From assembly GCA_030691665.1 (NCBI GenBank), contig JAUYDU010000053.1:1-8868 (forward strand): a stretch of 8,868 nt of DNA. The letters run 5' to 3'. Under the pieces are notes generated by a model. It worked only from the letters and a program-made list of their open reading frames with translations. It did not search any database and was not told the origin of the DNA. Made by a program: the position numbers and the translations under genes. Of this stretch, positions 1-5,673 are shown piece by piece. The stretch comes from Chloroflexota bacterium (lineage in GTDB: Bacteria; Chloroflexota; Dehalococcoidia; SM23-28-2). The first letter of the stretch is position 1. Each line of letters starts with the position of its first letter.

Positions 1-300
1 CAGGAGCATGGCCTGGTGTTTCCAGGGCCTCTAGGCGGGCCGCTTGACCCCTCGGTCCTTACCCACAACTGGGAGAAGCTGGCGCGAAAGGCCGGCTATC
101 CTGGCCTCCGGCTCCATGACCTGCGCCACGCCCACGCCTCCGGCCTTATCAGGGCCGGCGCCCATCCCAGGGTAGTCCAGGAGCGCCTGGGCCATGCATC
201 GGCGGCCTTCACCATGCAGGTCTATGGCCACGTCGCGGCGGGCCTCCAGCAGCAGGCAGCGCAAGCTTTCGCAAAGCTGATGTCAGAAGGCGTCCGTTAG
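1..300 (+). CDS. Tyrosine recombinase (phage-type integrase), C-terminal part
   Basis: This is the last 99 residues of a site-specific recombinase; the frame is open at the left edge, so the 5' end lies outside the window. Integrases of this family cut and rejoin DNA through a tyrosine-phosphate bond at att sites. The visible catalytic-domain motifs are LHDLRHAHAS (the HxxR box, His39 and Arg42 of the visible part), LGHAS (second His, residue 65) and VYGH with the nucleophile Tyr75. The first arginine box and the beta-hairpin lysine must lie upstream. The gene ends just before a hairpin terminator and a tRNA-Lys 3' fragment, the usual position of an integrase beside its attachment site. The family call is secure; which element it belongs to is inferred from position. 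Confidence 0.93.
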   Translation, partial: QEHGLVFPGPLGGPLDPSVLTHNWEKLARKAGYPGLRLHDLRHAHASGLIRAGAHPRVVQERLGHASAAFTMQVYGHVAAGLQQQAAQAFAKLMSEGVR

Positions 301-316
301 CAAAATGTTAGCAAAA
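296..316. repeat. Tandem 10-bp direct repeat GTTAGCAAAA, candidate integrase arm site
   Basis: GTTAGCAAAA occurs at 296-305 and again at 307-316, an 11-bp period of about one helical turn. The first copy overlaps the integrase stop codon. Short direct repeats close to a core att site commonly serve as arm-type binding sites for integrase or excisionase. The repeat is seen directly; the binding role is inferred. Confidence 0.6.
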
Positions 317-350
317 CGCCCGTGACAGCGACCACGGGCGTTCCTTATTG
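315..350 (+). terminator. Hairpin terminator after the integrase
   Basis: A perfect 10-bp stem (AACGCCCGTG at 315-324 with CACGGGCGTT at 333-342) closes an 8-nt loop and is followed by TTCCTTATT. It lies 15 nt after the integrase stop codon. The T-run is short and interrupted, so efficiency may be modest. Confidence 0.65.
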
Positions 351-370
351 TCAAGTCCAGATATGGTGTT

Positions 371-415
371 TGGTGGGCCGTCAGGGGCTCGAACCCTGGA
401 CACCCGGATTAAAAG
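371..415 (-). other. tRNA-Lys(TTT) 3' fragment, candidate attachment (att) core
   Basis: Read on the - strand, this stretch has tRNA parts in order and at the right lengths: anticodon loop CTTTTAA (anticodon TTT, 409-415), 3' anticodon stem TCCGG, 5-nt variable loop, a T arm with a 5-bp CAGGG/CCCTG stem around TTCGAGC, a 7-nt acceptor strand ACGGCCC, discriminator A, and encoded CCA. Bases beyond 415 do not pair with TCCGG and show no D arm, so the 5' half is absent. Homology that starts at the anticodon loop and runs to the CCA end is typical of att sites used by tyrosine integrases. With the integrase on one side and element-like genes on the other, it looks like attP of a circular form or a junction between tandem elements. 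Confidence 0.85.
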
Positions 416-533
416 TTGTGTGCCCGCTGTGTTGTTCTGTGTTATTAGATACGATTGTAGAACATTCTGTTAGGACGGTGCGGGCCTGTTTGGTATCTGG
501 CGTGATGTCCCGTGGTAAGGCGTTGTGGGGAGT

Positions 534-554
534 TTGTCGCGGAATTGTCGCGGA
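534..554. repeat. Tandem 10-bp direct repeat TTGTCGCGGA
   Basis: TTGTCGCGGA occurs at 534-543 and 545-554, again with an 11-bp period, the same geometry as the repeat at 296-316 on the other side of the tRNA fragment. The two unit sequences differ, so they need not bind the same protein. A role as excisionase or integrase accessory sites is inferred from geometry and position only. Apart from this repeat, the tRNA fragment and the promoter candidate, I see no gene between 351 and 680. Confidence 0.5.
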
Positions 555-650
555 TTTGCCAGCTACGTCTTGAACGTGAGCCGCGCGTAAGCAAGTCTCC
601 TCTTGCTGGACAGCTTGACCATACTCTGGCGCCAACCCGACAGACAGCCC

Positions 651-679
651 TTGCGCTCAGACTGACTGGCGTGTAGAGT
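651..679 (+). promoter_or_regulatory. Possible sigma70-type promoter for the lipoprotein genes
   Basis: TTGCGC (651-656) and TAGAGT (674-679) are separated by 17 bp. The match to the -35 consensus is only partial. If real, transcription would start near 686, inside the left arm of the inverted repeat at 683-698, so a protein bound there could block initiation. This is weak evidence taken alone. Confidence 0.3.
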
Positions 680-682
680 GAA

Positions 683-779
683 CCTGTCACAGAGTCCGGC
701 CTTGCCCATGCTTGGAGCGAGGGGTGTGGTTGTCGCGCCCCCGAGTGGCCCTAGCGTGGGTTACGGACTCTGTGACAGG
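683..779. repeat. 16-bp perfect inverted repeat with 65-bp spacer
   Basis: CCTGTCACAGAGTCCG at 683-698 is exactly complementary in reverse to CGGACTCTGTGACAGG at 764-779. The symmetry stops abruptly at both ends. It lies in the leader just before the start of the first lipoprotein gene at 810. Possible roles are paired operator sites that loop DNA, a long stem in the mRNA leader, or the ends of a very small inserted element. Confidence 0.85.
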
Positions 780-809
780 AACCGTACCTCCGCCACGAGG
801 GGGCTTTCT

Positions 810-1988
810 ATGCGAGGACTGGCGTCTCTTGCCCTTTCTCTCGTTGTCCTGGCACTGGCTTTTGTCTTGACCGCCTGTGGCCCAGCGGCCACGTCCACGA
901 ACACACCCAGGCTGACGAGCGGCGGTCCCACGCCGACCGCCACGCCTGTTCCCACCGCCACGCCTGTTTCCACTCCTACCCCTACTCTTACGCCGCCGCC
1001 CGTCCCGACACCTACTCCCACCCCGACCGCTACTCCTACCCCGGTCCCTACGCCGACGCCAAGGCCCACTCCTACCCCACTGCCTACCGCAACGCCCACG
1101 CCGGTGCCAATAGTCAGCTCCATGGCGACACCGGAACCGATACCCACGCCAGTCCCGACACCAACTGCAACCGCAACCTTGGCTCCCACTCCCAGGCCGG
1201 TCCCAACACCTACCCTAACCCGAATACCGACGGCCACGGCGACACGGGAGCCGACTCCGACACCCTTGTCTGCCCGAACTCTCCCGGGTCTTGCGATAAT
1301 GGCACCAAGCCCCTCCATCCCTGCCTATGACCGTAGTGCATGGTCCGATTGGATAGACGCCGACGGCGACTGCCAGGATACGCGCCAGGAGGTGCTTATC
1401 GCGGAATCTCTTGTCCCCGTGACCTTCGTATCAGGCGGTCAATGTCAGGTGTCGTTGGGCCGCTGGGTGGACCCCTACACAGGCAATGTGTTCACGGACC
1501 CGTCCGCACTTGATATTGACCACATGGTGCCTTTAAAGAACGCCTACATCTCTGGGGGATATGCTTGGGACTCCTCCCATAAGAGGGCATACGCAAACGA
1601 CCTGTCCTACCCTGACCACCTGATAGCGGTCTCCGCGTCAGCGAACCGCTCAAAAGGCTCATCGGGACCGGAATCGTGGAAGCCTCCTCGCCAAGAGTAC
1701 TGGTGCACCTATGCCGTTGACTGGGTATCCATCAAGGCGGCGTGGGGGCTATCGGCGACGCAGACGGAATGGGCAACGCTCTTGCAGATGTTTACTATGT
1801 GCCCCTTCAGAGTTGTGTTGGATTCCAGCGGCACGGGCATTGTGACTCCAACACCCCTACCGCCGACCCCAACCCTTTCACCCCCAGCGGGCCCTACCGC
1901 GCGATGCAAGGATGGGACTTACAGCTATAGCAAGACTCGCAGCGGAACCTGCTCTGGACATGGAGGTGTCGCTGAATGGTACAGGTAA
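810..1988 (+). CDS. Exported lipoprotein HNH nuclease (DUF1524-like) with DUF3761-like C-terminus
   Basis: A 392-residue protein. The ATG at 810 is preferred over an in-frame ATG at 678 because it follows GAGGGGG at good spacing and opens directly into a lipoprotein signal peptide with lipobox LTAC (Cys23). A Pro/Thr-rich linker (about 39-152) follows, then a DUF1524-type HNH domain. Its marks are DIDHMVPL (235-242), NDL (263-265) and NRSKG (279-283), then WCTYAVDWVSIKAAWGL. After a second short Pro/Thr stretch, the tail from Cys366 reads CKDGTYSYSKTRSGTCSGHG then GVAEW, the DUF3761 pattern. Known members are secreted or surface nucleases; DNA degradation outside the cell is the likely activity, while substrate and purpose are unknown. 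The next gene starts inside its last codons. Confidence 0.88.
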   Translation: MRGLASLALSLVVLALAFVLTACGPAATSTNTPRLTSGGPTPTATPVPTATPVSTPTPTLTPPPVPTPTPTPTATPTPVPTPTPRPTPTPLPTATPTPVPIVSSMATPEPIPTPVPTPTATATLAPTPRPVPTPTLTRIPTATATREPTPTPLSARTLPGLAIMAPSPSIPAYDRSAWSDWIDADGDCQDTRQEVLIAESLVPVTFVSGGQCQVSLGRWVDPYTGNVFTDPSALDIDHMVPLKNAYISGGYAWDSSHKRAYANDLSYPDHLIAVSASANRSKGSSGPESWKPPRQEYWCTYAVDWVSIKAAWGLSATQTEWATLLQMFTMCPFRVVLDSSGTGIVTPTPLPPTPTLSPPAGPTARCKDGTYSYSKTRSGTCSGHGGVAEWYR

Positions 1989-2941
1989 GGCTGTCCTGGC
2001 GCTGCATAGTTCTCGCTTTGGTCTGCCTGCTGACCATCCTTGTAGGTTGCACCAGTGCAACCACCATCCCCCAACCCAGTCCAGCGACGCCCACTCCCGA
2101 CGTGCAGGCTACCGTTGCCGCTGCGGTGCAGGCCACCATGACGCGGGCCGCAGAGGTCTCTCCAACCCCAACTCCAACCCCTACTGTTGCCCCTACGCCG
2201 ACGCCAGCTCCGACTCCCACTAACACGCCAACAATCCCGCCGACCAACACTCCCACTCCGACGCCGGTGCCAACAGCCACACCTACGCCTACTCCCGTTC
2301 CCGCTCCGACTGCGACGCCCACACCTGCGCCTACGCCGACACCTGTGCCTGCGGCTACTCCTGCCAACTATCGAGACGAGTGGGAAGCGGCTTATCGAGA
2401 AGGGAAAGTCACTTACCCACAATATCTCACCGCTGCTAACGTAGGATATTATTCTACGCCAGTACCCACGCCTACAGCCACTCCTACACCTACGCCAACG
2501 CCCAGCACGCTCTGGTACACCAACTCTATGTGGAGGTACTCCATCCAGGTGATCTCGGGATGGACGGTTGACGATACCAACAAATCAAGTGTGATGATAG
2601 GGTCCCCGAACGGTGAAGTAGCTGTTTTTATCTTAGCCGAGTCTAAGCCAGGATTCACTCTTGCCTCCTACGTGGCCGGGAGAGTCTCTTGGTGGCGTTC
2701 CGTTTCGGCAACGTTCCAAGAGCAGTCACGAACAAGTTTCATATTGCCCGGCGGTTTGCCGGCCTACGCCATAGCCTTCATGGTTACTAGCAGCTCTGGC
2801 CAGAAGCTGCGAGGCTTAGAGCTGGTCACTGTGCAAGGAGGCAGGGGGTTCAGCGTAGAGGCCGTTACGTGGGATAGCACTTGGAATACATACGGAGCGC
2901 AGTTTGAGAGGATGGCATACAGCATGGCAGTTGCGTACTGA
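1976..2941 (+). CDS. Lipoprotein with Pro/Thr linker and PsbP-like C-terminal domain
   Basis: A 321-residue protein whose ATG overlaps the end of the nuclease gene by 13 bp, preceded by GGAGG at 9 nt, so the pair is probably co-translated. The lipoprotein signal ends in LVGC (Cys25). Residues 42-58 hold DVQATVAAAVQAT, a motif frequent in exported Chloroflexota proteins. A Pro/Thr linker (about 62-129) follows, then a small polar segment with YRDEWEAAYREGKVTYPQYL (132-151), a second Pro/Thr run, and a C-terminal domain (about 180-321) starting YTNSMWRYSIQVISGW, with alternating strands that recall PsbP/DUF1795-like folds. No catalytic residues are apparent; a binding role at the cell surface is likely. 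The fold call is from general pattern only. Confidence 0.8.
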   Translation: MVQVRLSWRCIVLALVCLLTILVGCTSATTIPQPSPATPTPDVQATVAAAVQATMTRAAEVSPTPTPTPTVAPTPTPAPTPTNTPTIPPTNTPTPTPVPTATPTPTPVPAPTATPTPAPTPTPVPAATPANYRDEWEAAYREGKVTYPQYLTAANVGYYSTPVPTPTATPTPTPTPSTLWYTNSMWRYSIQVISGWTVDDTNKSSVMIGSPNGEVAVFILAESKPGFTLASYVAGRVSWWRSVSATFQEQSRTSFILPGGLPAYAIAFMVTSSSGQKLRGLELVTVQGGRGFSVEAVTWDSTWNTYGAQFERMAYSMAVAY

Positions 2942-3010
2942 CCGTGGCCTAGTCAAACGTAGCTCACCCCAAAGGGGCGCTGCGCCGTGGACGCGAAAGG
3001 GGGGAGTCTA

Positions 3011-3382
3011 ATGCGGATGCGTGTGGCAATGGTGGCACTGGCGGTCGTGGCGGCAGTCGGGGTTTTCACACTGGGGGCCTGGATGGAGGCTCGCGTGAGC
3101 GCGTTAGAAGGGAAGATCGGGACAGTCAGAAGCATCCTTCCCTACAATCCGGCTACGGGCCTGGAGTCCCGCGTGTCAGAGCTAGAGTCGAGCGTGAGTG
3201 CCCTGAACCGGTCTACCGGGACAGGCCGCTTTTCCGGTGGCTCGTTTGGCTCGTTGGAGTCACGCGTGAGCGATTTGGAGTACAAGGTCGGCGGGCGTTA
3301 CTTGGGCAGCGGCCTGGGCAGCGGCCTGTCGGACCTGGAGCAGCGTGTGAGTGCGCTAGAACGGGGAAGCCGGGGATACTAG
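3011..3382 (+). CDS. Small membrane-anchored coiled-coil protein
   Basis: A 123-residue protein, not assigned to a family. The ATG at 3011 is chosen because GGGGGGAG lies just upstream; an in-frame GTG at 2987 would put charged residues before the membrane segment. Residues 5-24 form one hydrophobic helix, so the protein is probably inserted in the membrane with its C-terminal part outside. The rest repeats one heptad-like unit four times: EARVSALEGKI, LESRVSELESSV, LESRVSDLEYKV and LSDLEQRVSALE, joined by Gly/Ser-rich links. The last link contains a 12-bp tandem duplication (3304-3327, coding GSGLGSGL). It probably forms an oligomeric stalk. It follows the lipoprotein gene by 69 bp on the same strand and may share its transcript. 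Confidence 0.72.
   Translation: MRMRVAMVALAVVAAVGVFTLGAWMEARVSALEGKIGTVRSILPYNPATGLESRVSELESSVSALNRSTGTGRFSGGSFGSLESRVSDLEYKVGGRYLGSGLGSGLSDLEQRVSALERGSRGY
3304..3327. repeat. 12-bp tandem duplication
   Basis: The unit GGGCAGCGGCCT occurs twice in direct succession, in frame, within the coiled-coil gene, duplicating a Gly-Ser-Gly-Leu link between two helix units. It looks like a recent slippage event. Confidence 0.85.
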
Positions 3383-3391
3383 CAGAAACGG

Positions 3392-3416
3392 CCGCCAGTG
3401 GTGGCGGGGTAGGCAC
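3392..3416 (-). terminator. Weak hairpin between convergent genes
   Basis: CCGCCA (3392-3397) and TGGCGG (3402-3407) form a 6-bp GC stem with a 4-nt loop between the convergent genes ending at 3382 (+) and 3440 (-). On the - strand the stem is followed by CCGTTTCT, a short T-run. It may help end the leftward operon; evidence is limited. Confidence 0.3.
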
Positions 3417-3439
3417 CTCGCGGTCAGGGGCGCTGGCAG

Positions 3440-4042
3440 TCACCAGGGGCTTCCCCTCTTCTTGTTTGTGTCAACTGTGACATCTGTCGCCGTATCCTGG
3501 CTAGGCTCTGGTAGAGCCTTCACCTCGATGGTCCTAGCCTCTGCCTCTGCCTTCAACGCTGCGGCTTCAGCTTCAGCCAATCGTCGGGTCAGCTCCTCCA
3601 TACTAAGGTTTGCGTACGGACGTGCGCTGATGGCGATATTCACCTGGATAGCTTTGTCACGGTACTGTGGTTCGATGAAACGACCTGTCATTTTGAGACC
3701 TATGATGTCGGCCAGAGTATCGCCCTTCTCCTCGCCGGAAGCTCTACCTCTAAGACGGTCTTCATACCAGTCGCCGCGTGCTTCAATAGCGGCGTCCCAA
3801 GCTCTAGCGAAGTCTGGGTTAGAGGAGCGATGTTCATAGAAGGCATCGCGATGGCGATGGAGTTCTCTAGCGGCGGAGGAGACGGAATGAGCATCGGCCA
3901 ATAGATCAAGGAACTGTTGGAGTTCCTGAGAAGTTAGAGGAGGGGTATCTGGATTACCAGAGAAGCCAGGGAGCCAAGAGGTAGAAGGAGCGGGCATGCC
4001 AGGGACCCAGTTAGGATTACCTGGTAAGCGTGAGGTAGCCAT
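3440..4042 (-). CDS. Phage terminase small subunit-like HTH protein
   Basis: A 200-residue protein with the layout of phage small terminases, which recognise packaging sites on DNA and present it to the large subunit. A Pro-rich N-terminus (LPGNPNWVPG, WLPGFSGNP) precedes a helix-turn-helix region at about 40-76 (TSQELQQFLDLLADAHSVSS, AARELHRHRDAFYEHR), then NPDFARAWDAAIE (75-87), the family-style tail FIEPQYRDKAI (122-132), and a Glu/Ala-rich helix at 147-172 suited to oligomer formation. The frame stays open upstream to a TTG at 4198, adding 52 residues; none of the possible starts has a good ribosome site, so the N-terminus is unsettled. Codons use more A/T at the third position than the primase gene. 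No large terminase gene is in view. It could also be another HTH regulator. Confidence 0.62.
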   Translation of the reverse strand: MATSRLPGNPNWVPGMPAPSTSWLPGFSGNPDTPPLTSQELQQFLDLLADAHSVSSAARELHRHRDAFYEHRSSNPDFARAWDAAIEARGDWYEDRLRGRASGEEKGDTLADIIGLKMTGRFIEPQYRDKAIQVNIAISARPYANLSMEELTRRLAEAEAAALKAEAEARTIEVKALPEPSQDTATDVTVDTNKKRGSPW

Positions 4043-4221
4043 GAGGACAATGTAAGAGAAAAGGGAAAGGAAGTCAAAGGGAGGACACCAATCCCCCTTT
4101 TGTTTTTCAACCATAGCCAACACCAGGTTCTCATACTGCAAACGGCGGGGAGTTAAGCCACACGCCCTCACTTTGATAGCATCGTGTCTTCCTACCAATC
4201 CACCCCCACCGCTACGCCATG
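4043..4221 (-). other. Upstream stretch of uncertain coding status, pyrimidine-rich
   Basis: If the terminase-like gene starts at 4042, about 180 bases remain before the preceding stop codon at 4222, an anomaly in an otherwise overlapping operon. The same frame is open through the stretch and would encode RACGLTPRRLQYENLVLAM and onward to WCPPFDFL. On the - strand, about 4043-4086 is strongly pyrimidine-rich and there is no ribosome site before the ATG. Either the gene starts near 4198 with a TTG codon, or this is a leader region. I cannot settle which. Confidence 0.4.
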
Positions 4222-4446
4222 CTAGTGCTCCGGCCTGGGCCTTCTCAGAGGTCGCCGGTTTGCCAAGTCTGGCCTCGCGAGCTTGTTGACTGGCAAAGGC
4301 TTTCGGCCAGCGCCAGGGCGTGAACCACCACGGCCTTGACCGCTGCCACCGCCACCGCCGTCCGCTGTGCTTTTCAATGCCCGGCCCGTTCCCCCGCCGT
4401 CGTGGGGATTAGGACGGCGCAGGGCTGTTGGGGGGGCGCCATTCAT
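4222..4446 (-). CDS. Small basic protein with GSRPGAGRK motif
   Basis: A 74-residue protein whose ATG overlaps the preceding stop codon (ATGA at 4446-4443). It is rich in Gly, Arg and Pro, with a run of five Gly at 30-34 and the motif GRGGSRPGAGRKPLP (38-52). A GGxRPGAGRK segment is typical of the extreme N-terminus of small terminase subunits and some phage DNA-binding proteins. Here it sits on a short separate reading frame directly before the terminase-like gene, which suggests that one ancestral protein was split or that this is a stand-alone DNA-binding partner. No folded domain is evident, and the rest of the chain is probably disordered. Translation coupling to its neighbours supports a real gene; function is not assigned. 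Confidence 0.6.
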   Translation of the reverse strand: MNGAPPTALRRPNPHDGGGTGRALKSTADGGGGGSGQGRGGSRPGAGRKPLPVNKLARPDLANRRPLRRPRPEH

Positions 4447-4625
4447 GGCTCACCTCCACGCACTAGCGCAAAGTCCCGCGTGCTGGCCTTGTGCCCGCAC
4501 TTCGGACACACCCGCCAGTCCATGCCGTGGCTGCTCCAGTGGGCACCAAACCTAACAGGCCTGAACTGGCCGCCCGCCAAGACCGCATGGCACGATGGAC
4601 AGCGCCGCCAGCGTCGAACGCTCAT
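4443..4625 (-). CDS. Small zinc-ribbon protein, copy 1
   Basis: A 60-residue protein with two CxxC knuckles, CPSC (9-12) and CPKC (40-43), the form of a treble-clef or zinc-ribbon fold that binds one zinc ion. Two ATG codons lie in series (4628 and 4625). The second is preferred because GGAGG sits 6 nt before it and it aligns with the start of the sister copy. The first 36 residues match the protein at 5500-5673 at 29 positions, including GAHWSSHG. The two copies flank the TOPRIM gene. The stop codon overlaps the next start. Such small ribbons often bind DNA or RNA or act as protein adaptors; the partner is unknown, though the neighbouring TOPRIM protein is an obvious candidate. Confidence 0.8.
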   Translation of the reverse strand: MSVRRWRRCPSCHAVLAGGQFRPVRFGAHWSSHGMDWRVCPKCGHKASTRDFALVRGGEP

Positions 4626-5503
4626 CATGCACCTCCATCATTGGGCAAGCCCAGCGCCCGCCGTGCAACGCCCATCTGCTCTAGCAGTGCTTGGCGGTCC
4701 GCCTTGTCCTGTTCCTTAATGGCTAGCCATGCGCCACGGTCCGTTATCAGGGCCTCAACGGCCAGGCCGCATAGCCTTATCAGCTCGGTCGGTTCAATCG
4801 CGTCCAGCTCCCAACACTGCTCGCCGTATTGCTTGACATAGCCGTTGCTGCGAAGGTCGGCCAGCTTTACCGGGTTCGGGACCAGGTTGTAGTGCTTCAC
4901 CTGCTCGTAAGTCAGTGCTACCCGGCGGACTTCAACCTCGCCACTGCAATACTTGGCTAGTCTATCCTGCAGGTCCCGGCTCATATCCAGGCCGCTTGGG
5001 TCATGGTCTGTGAAATAAAATATCACAGCCCGCTTGCCTCCACTGCCATGCCGGTTTATCCTGCCGGCGGCAGCGCTCAAGTAACTGTATGAACTGTAGC
5101 CGCGTGAAGGCGCTACTATGGTATTGAATGGATAGACCGCTTGGGCCAGCACCTGGCTTAGGGCGTCCTTATCTACCCACACCTCACAATAGACGGGCTG
5201 GCTGTCCCAGAAGCGCCTCACGTATTGCCGCTCTAGCGCGGCCTCGCAGGCCTCAATAAACGACTCTGGGCTATCGAATGACATATCCTCTATCCCGCGG
5301 CTGCGGTCAACAATTCGGCTCCCGTCAACATCGCCTTCCTCCCGCGCCTTCACCAGTTGGCTAGACAATTGAGTATATTCGCTTCGGGTGTTGGCTATCA
5401 GCCCCGCTACCACCAGCCGGTAGTAGACCTGGCGCAACGTCAAGGTCATGGTGTAGCCGGAGAGTATCTGTTGTACTGCGTTCACCAGGTCGAGATACTT
5501 CAC
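4625..5503 (-). CDS. TOPRIM protein related to topoisomerase VI subunit A / Spo11
   Basis: A 292-residue protein starting at a GTG that overlaps the previous stop (GTGA at 5503-5500) with AGGAG 7 nt upstream; an upstream GTG at 5527 would add eight residues inside the previous gene. The N-terminal winged-helix-like part contains TLRQVYYRL (22-30), comparable to the Spo11/TopoVI-A motif that carries the DNA-cleaving tyrosine (Tyr27 or Tyr28). The TOPRIM core follows: CEVWVDKDAL (106-115), then GYSSYSYLSAAAGRI (135-149), then the metal-binding DHDPSGLDM (166-174). In related proteins the first acidic motif usually reads EKDA; here Asp111 replaces the Glu, with Glu107 nearby. No ATPase partner gene like TopoVI-B is present. 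DNA nicking, cleavage or processing during element replication is likely; the exact reaction is unknown. Confidence 0.75.
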   Translation of the reverse strand: MKYLDLVNAVQQILSGYTMTLTLRQVYYRLVVAGLIANTRSEYTQLSSQLVKAREEGDVDGSRIVDRSRGIEDMSFDSPESFIEACEAALERQYVRRFWDSQPVYCEVWVDKDALSQVLAQAVYPFNTIVAPSRGYSSYSYLSAAAGRINRHGSGGKRAVIFYFTDHDPSGLDMSRDLQDRLAKYCSGEVEVRRVALTYEQVKHYNLVPNPVKLADLRSNGYVKQYGEQCWELDAIEPTELIRLCGLAVEALITDRGAWLAIKEQDKADRQALLEQMGVARRALGLPNDGGA

Positions 5504-5673
5504 GGCGTCTCTCCTCCCGCACACCACTGGCAGCGCACCACGGCATCAGTGGGACACCGGCGCTTGTCCAGGCCGTGGCTGCTCCAGTGCGCGCCGTAGC
5601 GAACGGGGCGGAGTTGGCCCCCCGCCACCACCGCATGACACCCTGGACATTCGCGCCACCGTCTCACCGGCAT
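5500..5673 (-). CDS. Small zinc-ribbon protein, copy 2 (rearranged second knuckle)
   Basis: A 57-residue protein starting at ATG 5673, with GAGGA 6 nt before it and a 10-bp overlap with the preceding gene. The N-terminal part, MPVRRWRECPGCHAVVAGGQ and on to GAHWSSHGLD, closely matches the protein encoded at 4443-4625. At the second knuckle the sister's CPKC is replaced by CPTD (40-43), but a new CQWC (48-51) follows eight residues later, so a four-cysteine zinc site is still possible with altered spacing. The stop codon overlaps the GTG of the TOPRIM gene, so the two are coupled. The gene arose by duplication; whether it still binds zinc is inferred. Confidence 0.75.
   Translation of the reverse strand: MPVRRWRECPGCHAVVAGGQLRPVRYGAHWSSHGLDKRRCPTDAVVRCQWCAGGETP

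Noticed and set aside
371..450. Complete tRNA-Lys gene
   Set aside because: Bases after 415 do not pair with the TCCGG stem half, and no D arm or 5' acceptor strand GGGCCGT is present.
433..464. Inverted pair TGTTCT and AGAACA
   Set aside because: Six-base arms with a 20-base gap are too likely by chance in this T-rich stretch.
322..573. Open frame on + strand containing GRQGLEPWTPGLK
   Set aside because: It is the translation of the tRNA-Lys fragment and flanking att DNA; there is no ribosome site and no protein family.
930..1270. Short repeated units that could suggest a CRISPR or minisatellite
   Set aside because: The units are irregular and follow Pro-Thr codons; no constant repeat with unique spacers exists here or elsewhere in the window.
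761..1318. Open frame on - strand rich in Gly and Val
   Set aside because: It is the antisense shadow of the Pro/Thr linker of the lipoprotein nuclease.
1894..2422. Two open frames on - strand over the second lipoprotein
   Set aside because: Low-complexity shadows (Gly/Val and Arg/Ser rich) of the Pro/Thr linker in the + strand gene.
2967..2977. CCCC-AAA-GGGG hairpin after the second lipoprotein gene as a terminator
   Set aside because: The stem is only 4 bp and no T-run follows, so it is unlikely to stop transcription before the coiled-coil gene.
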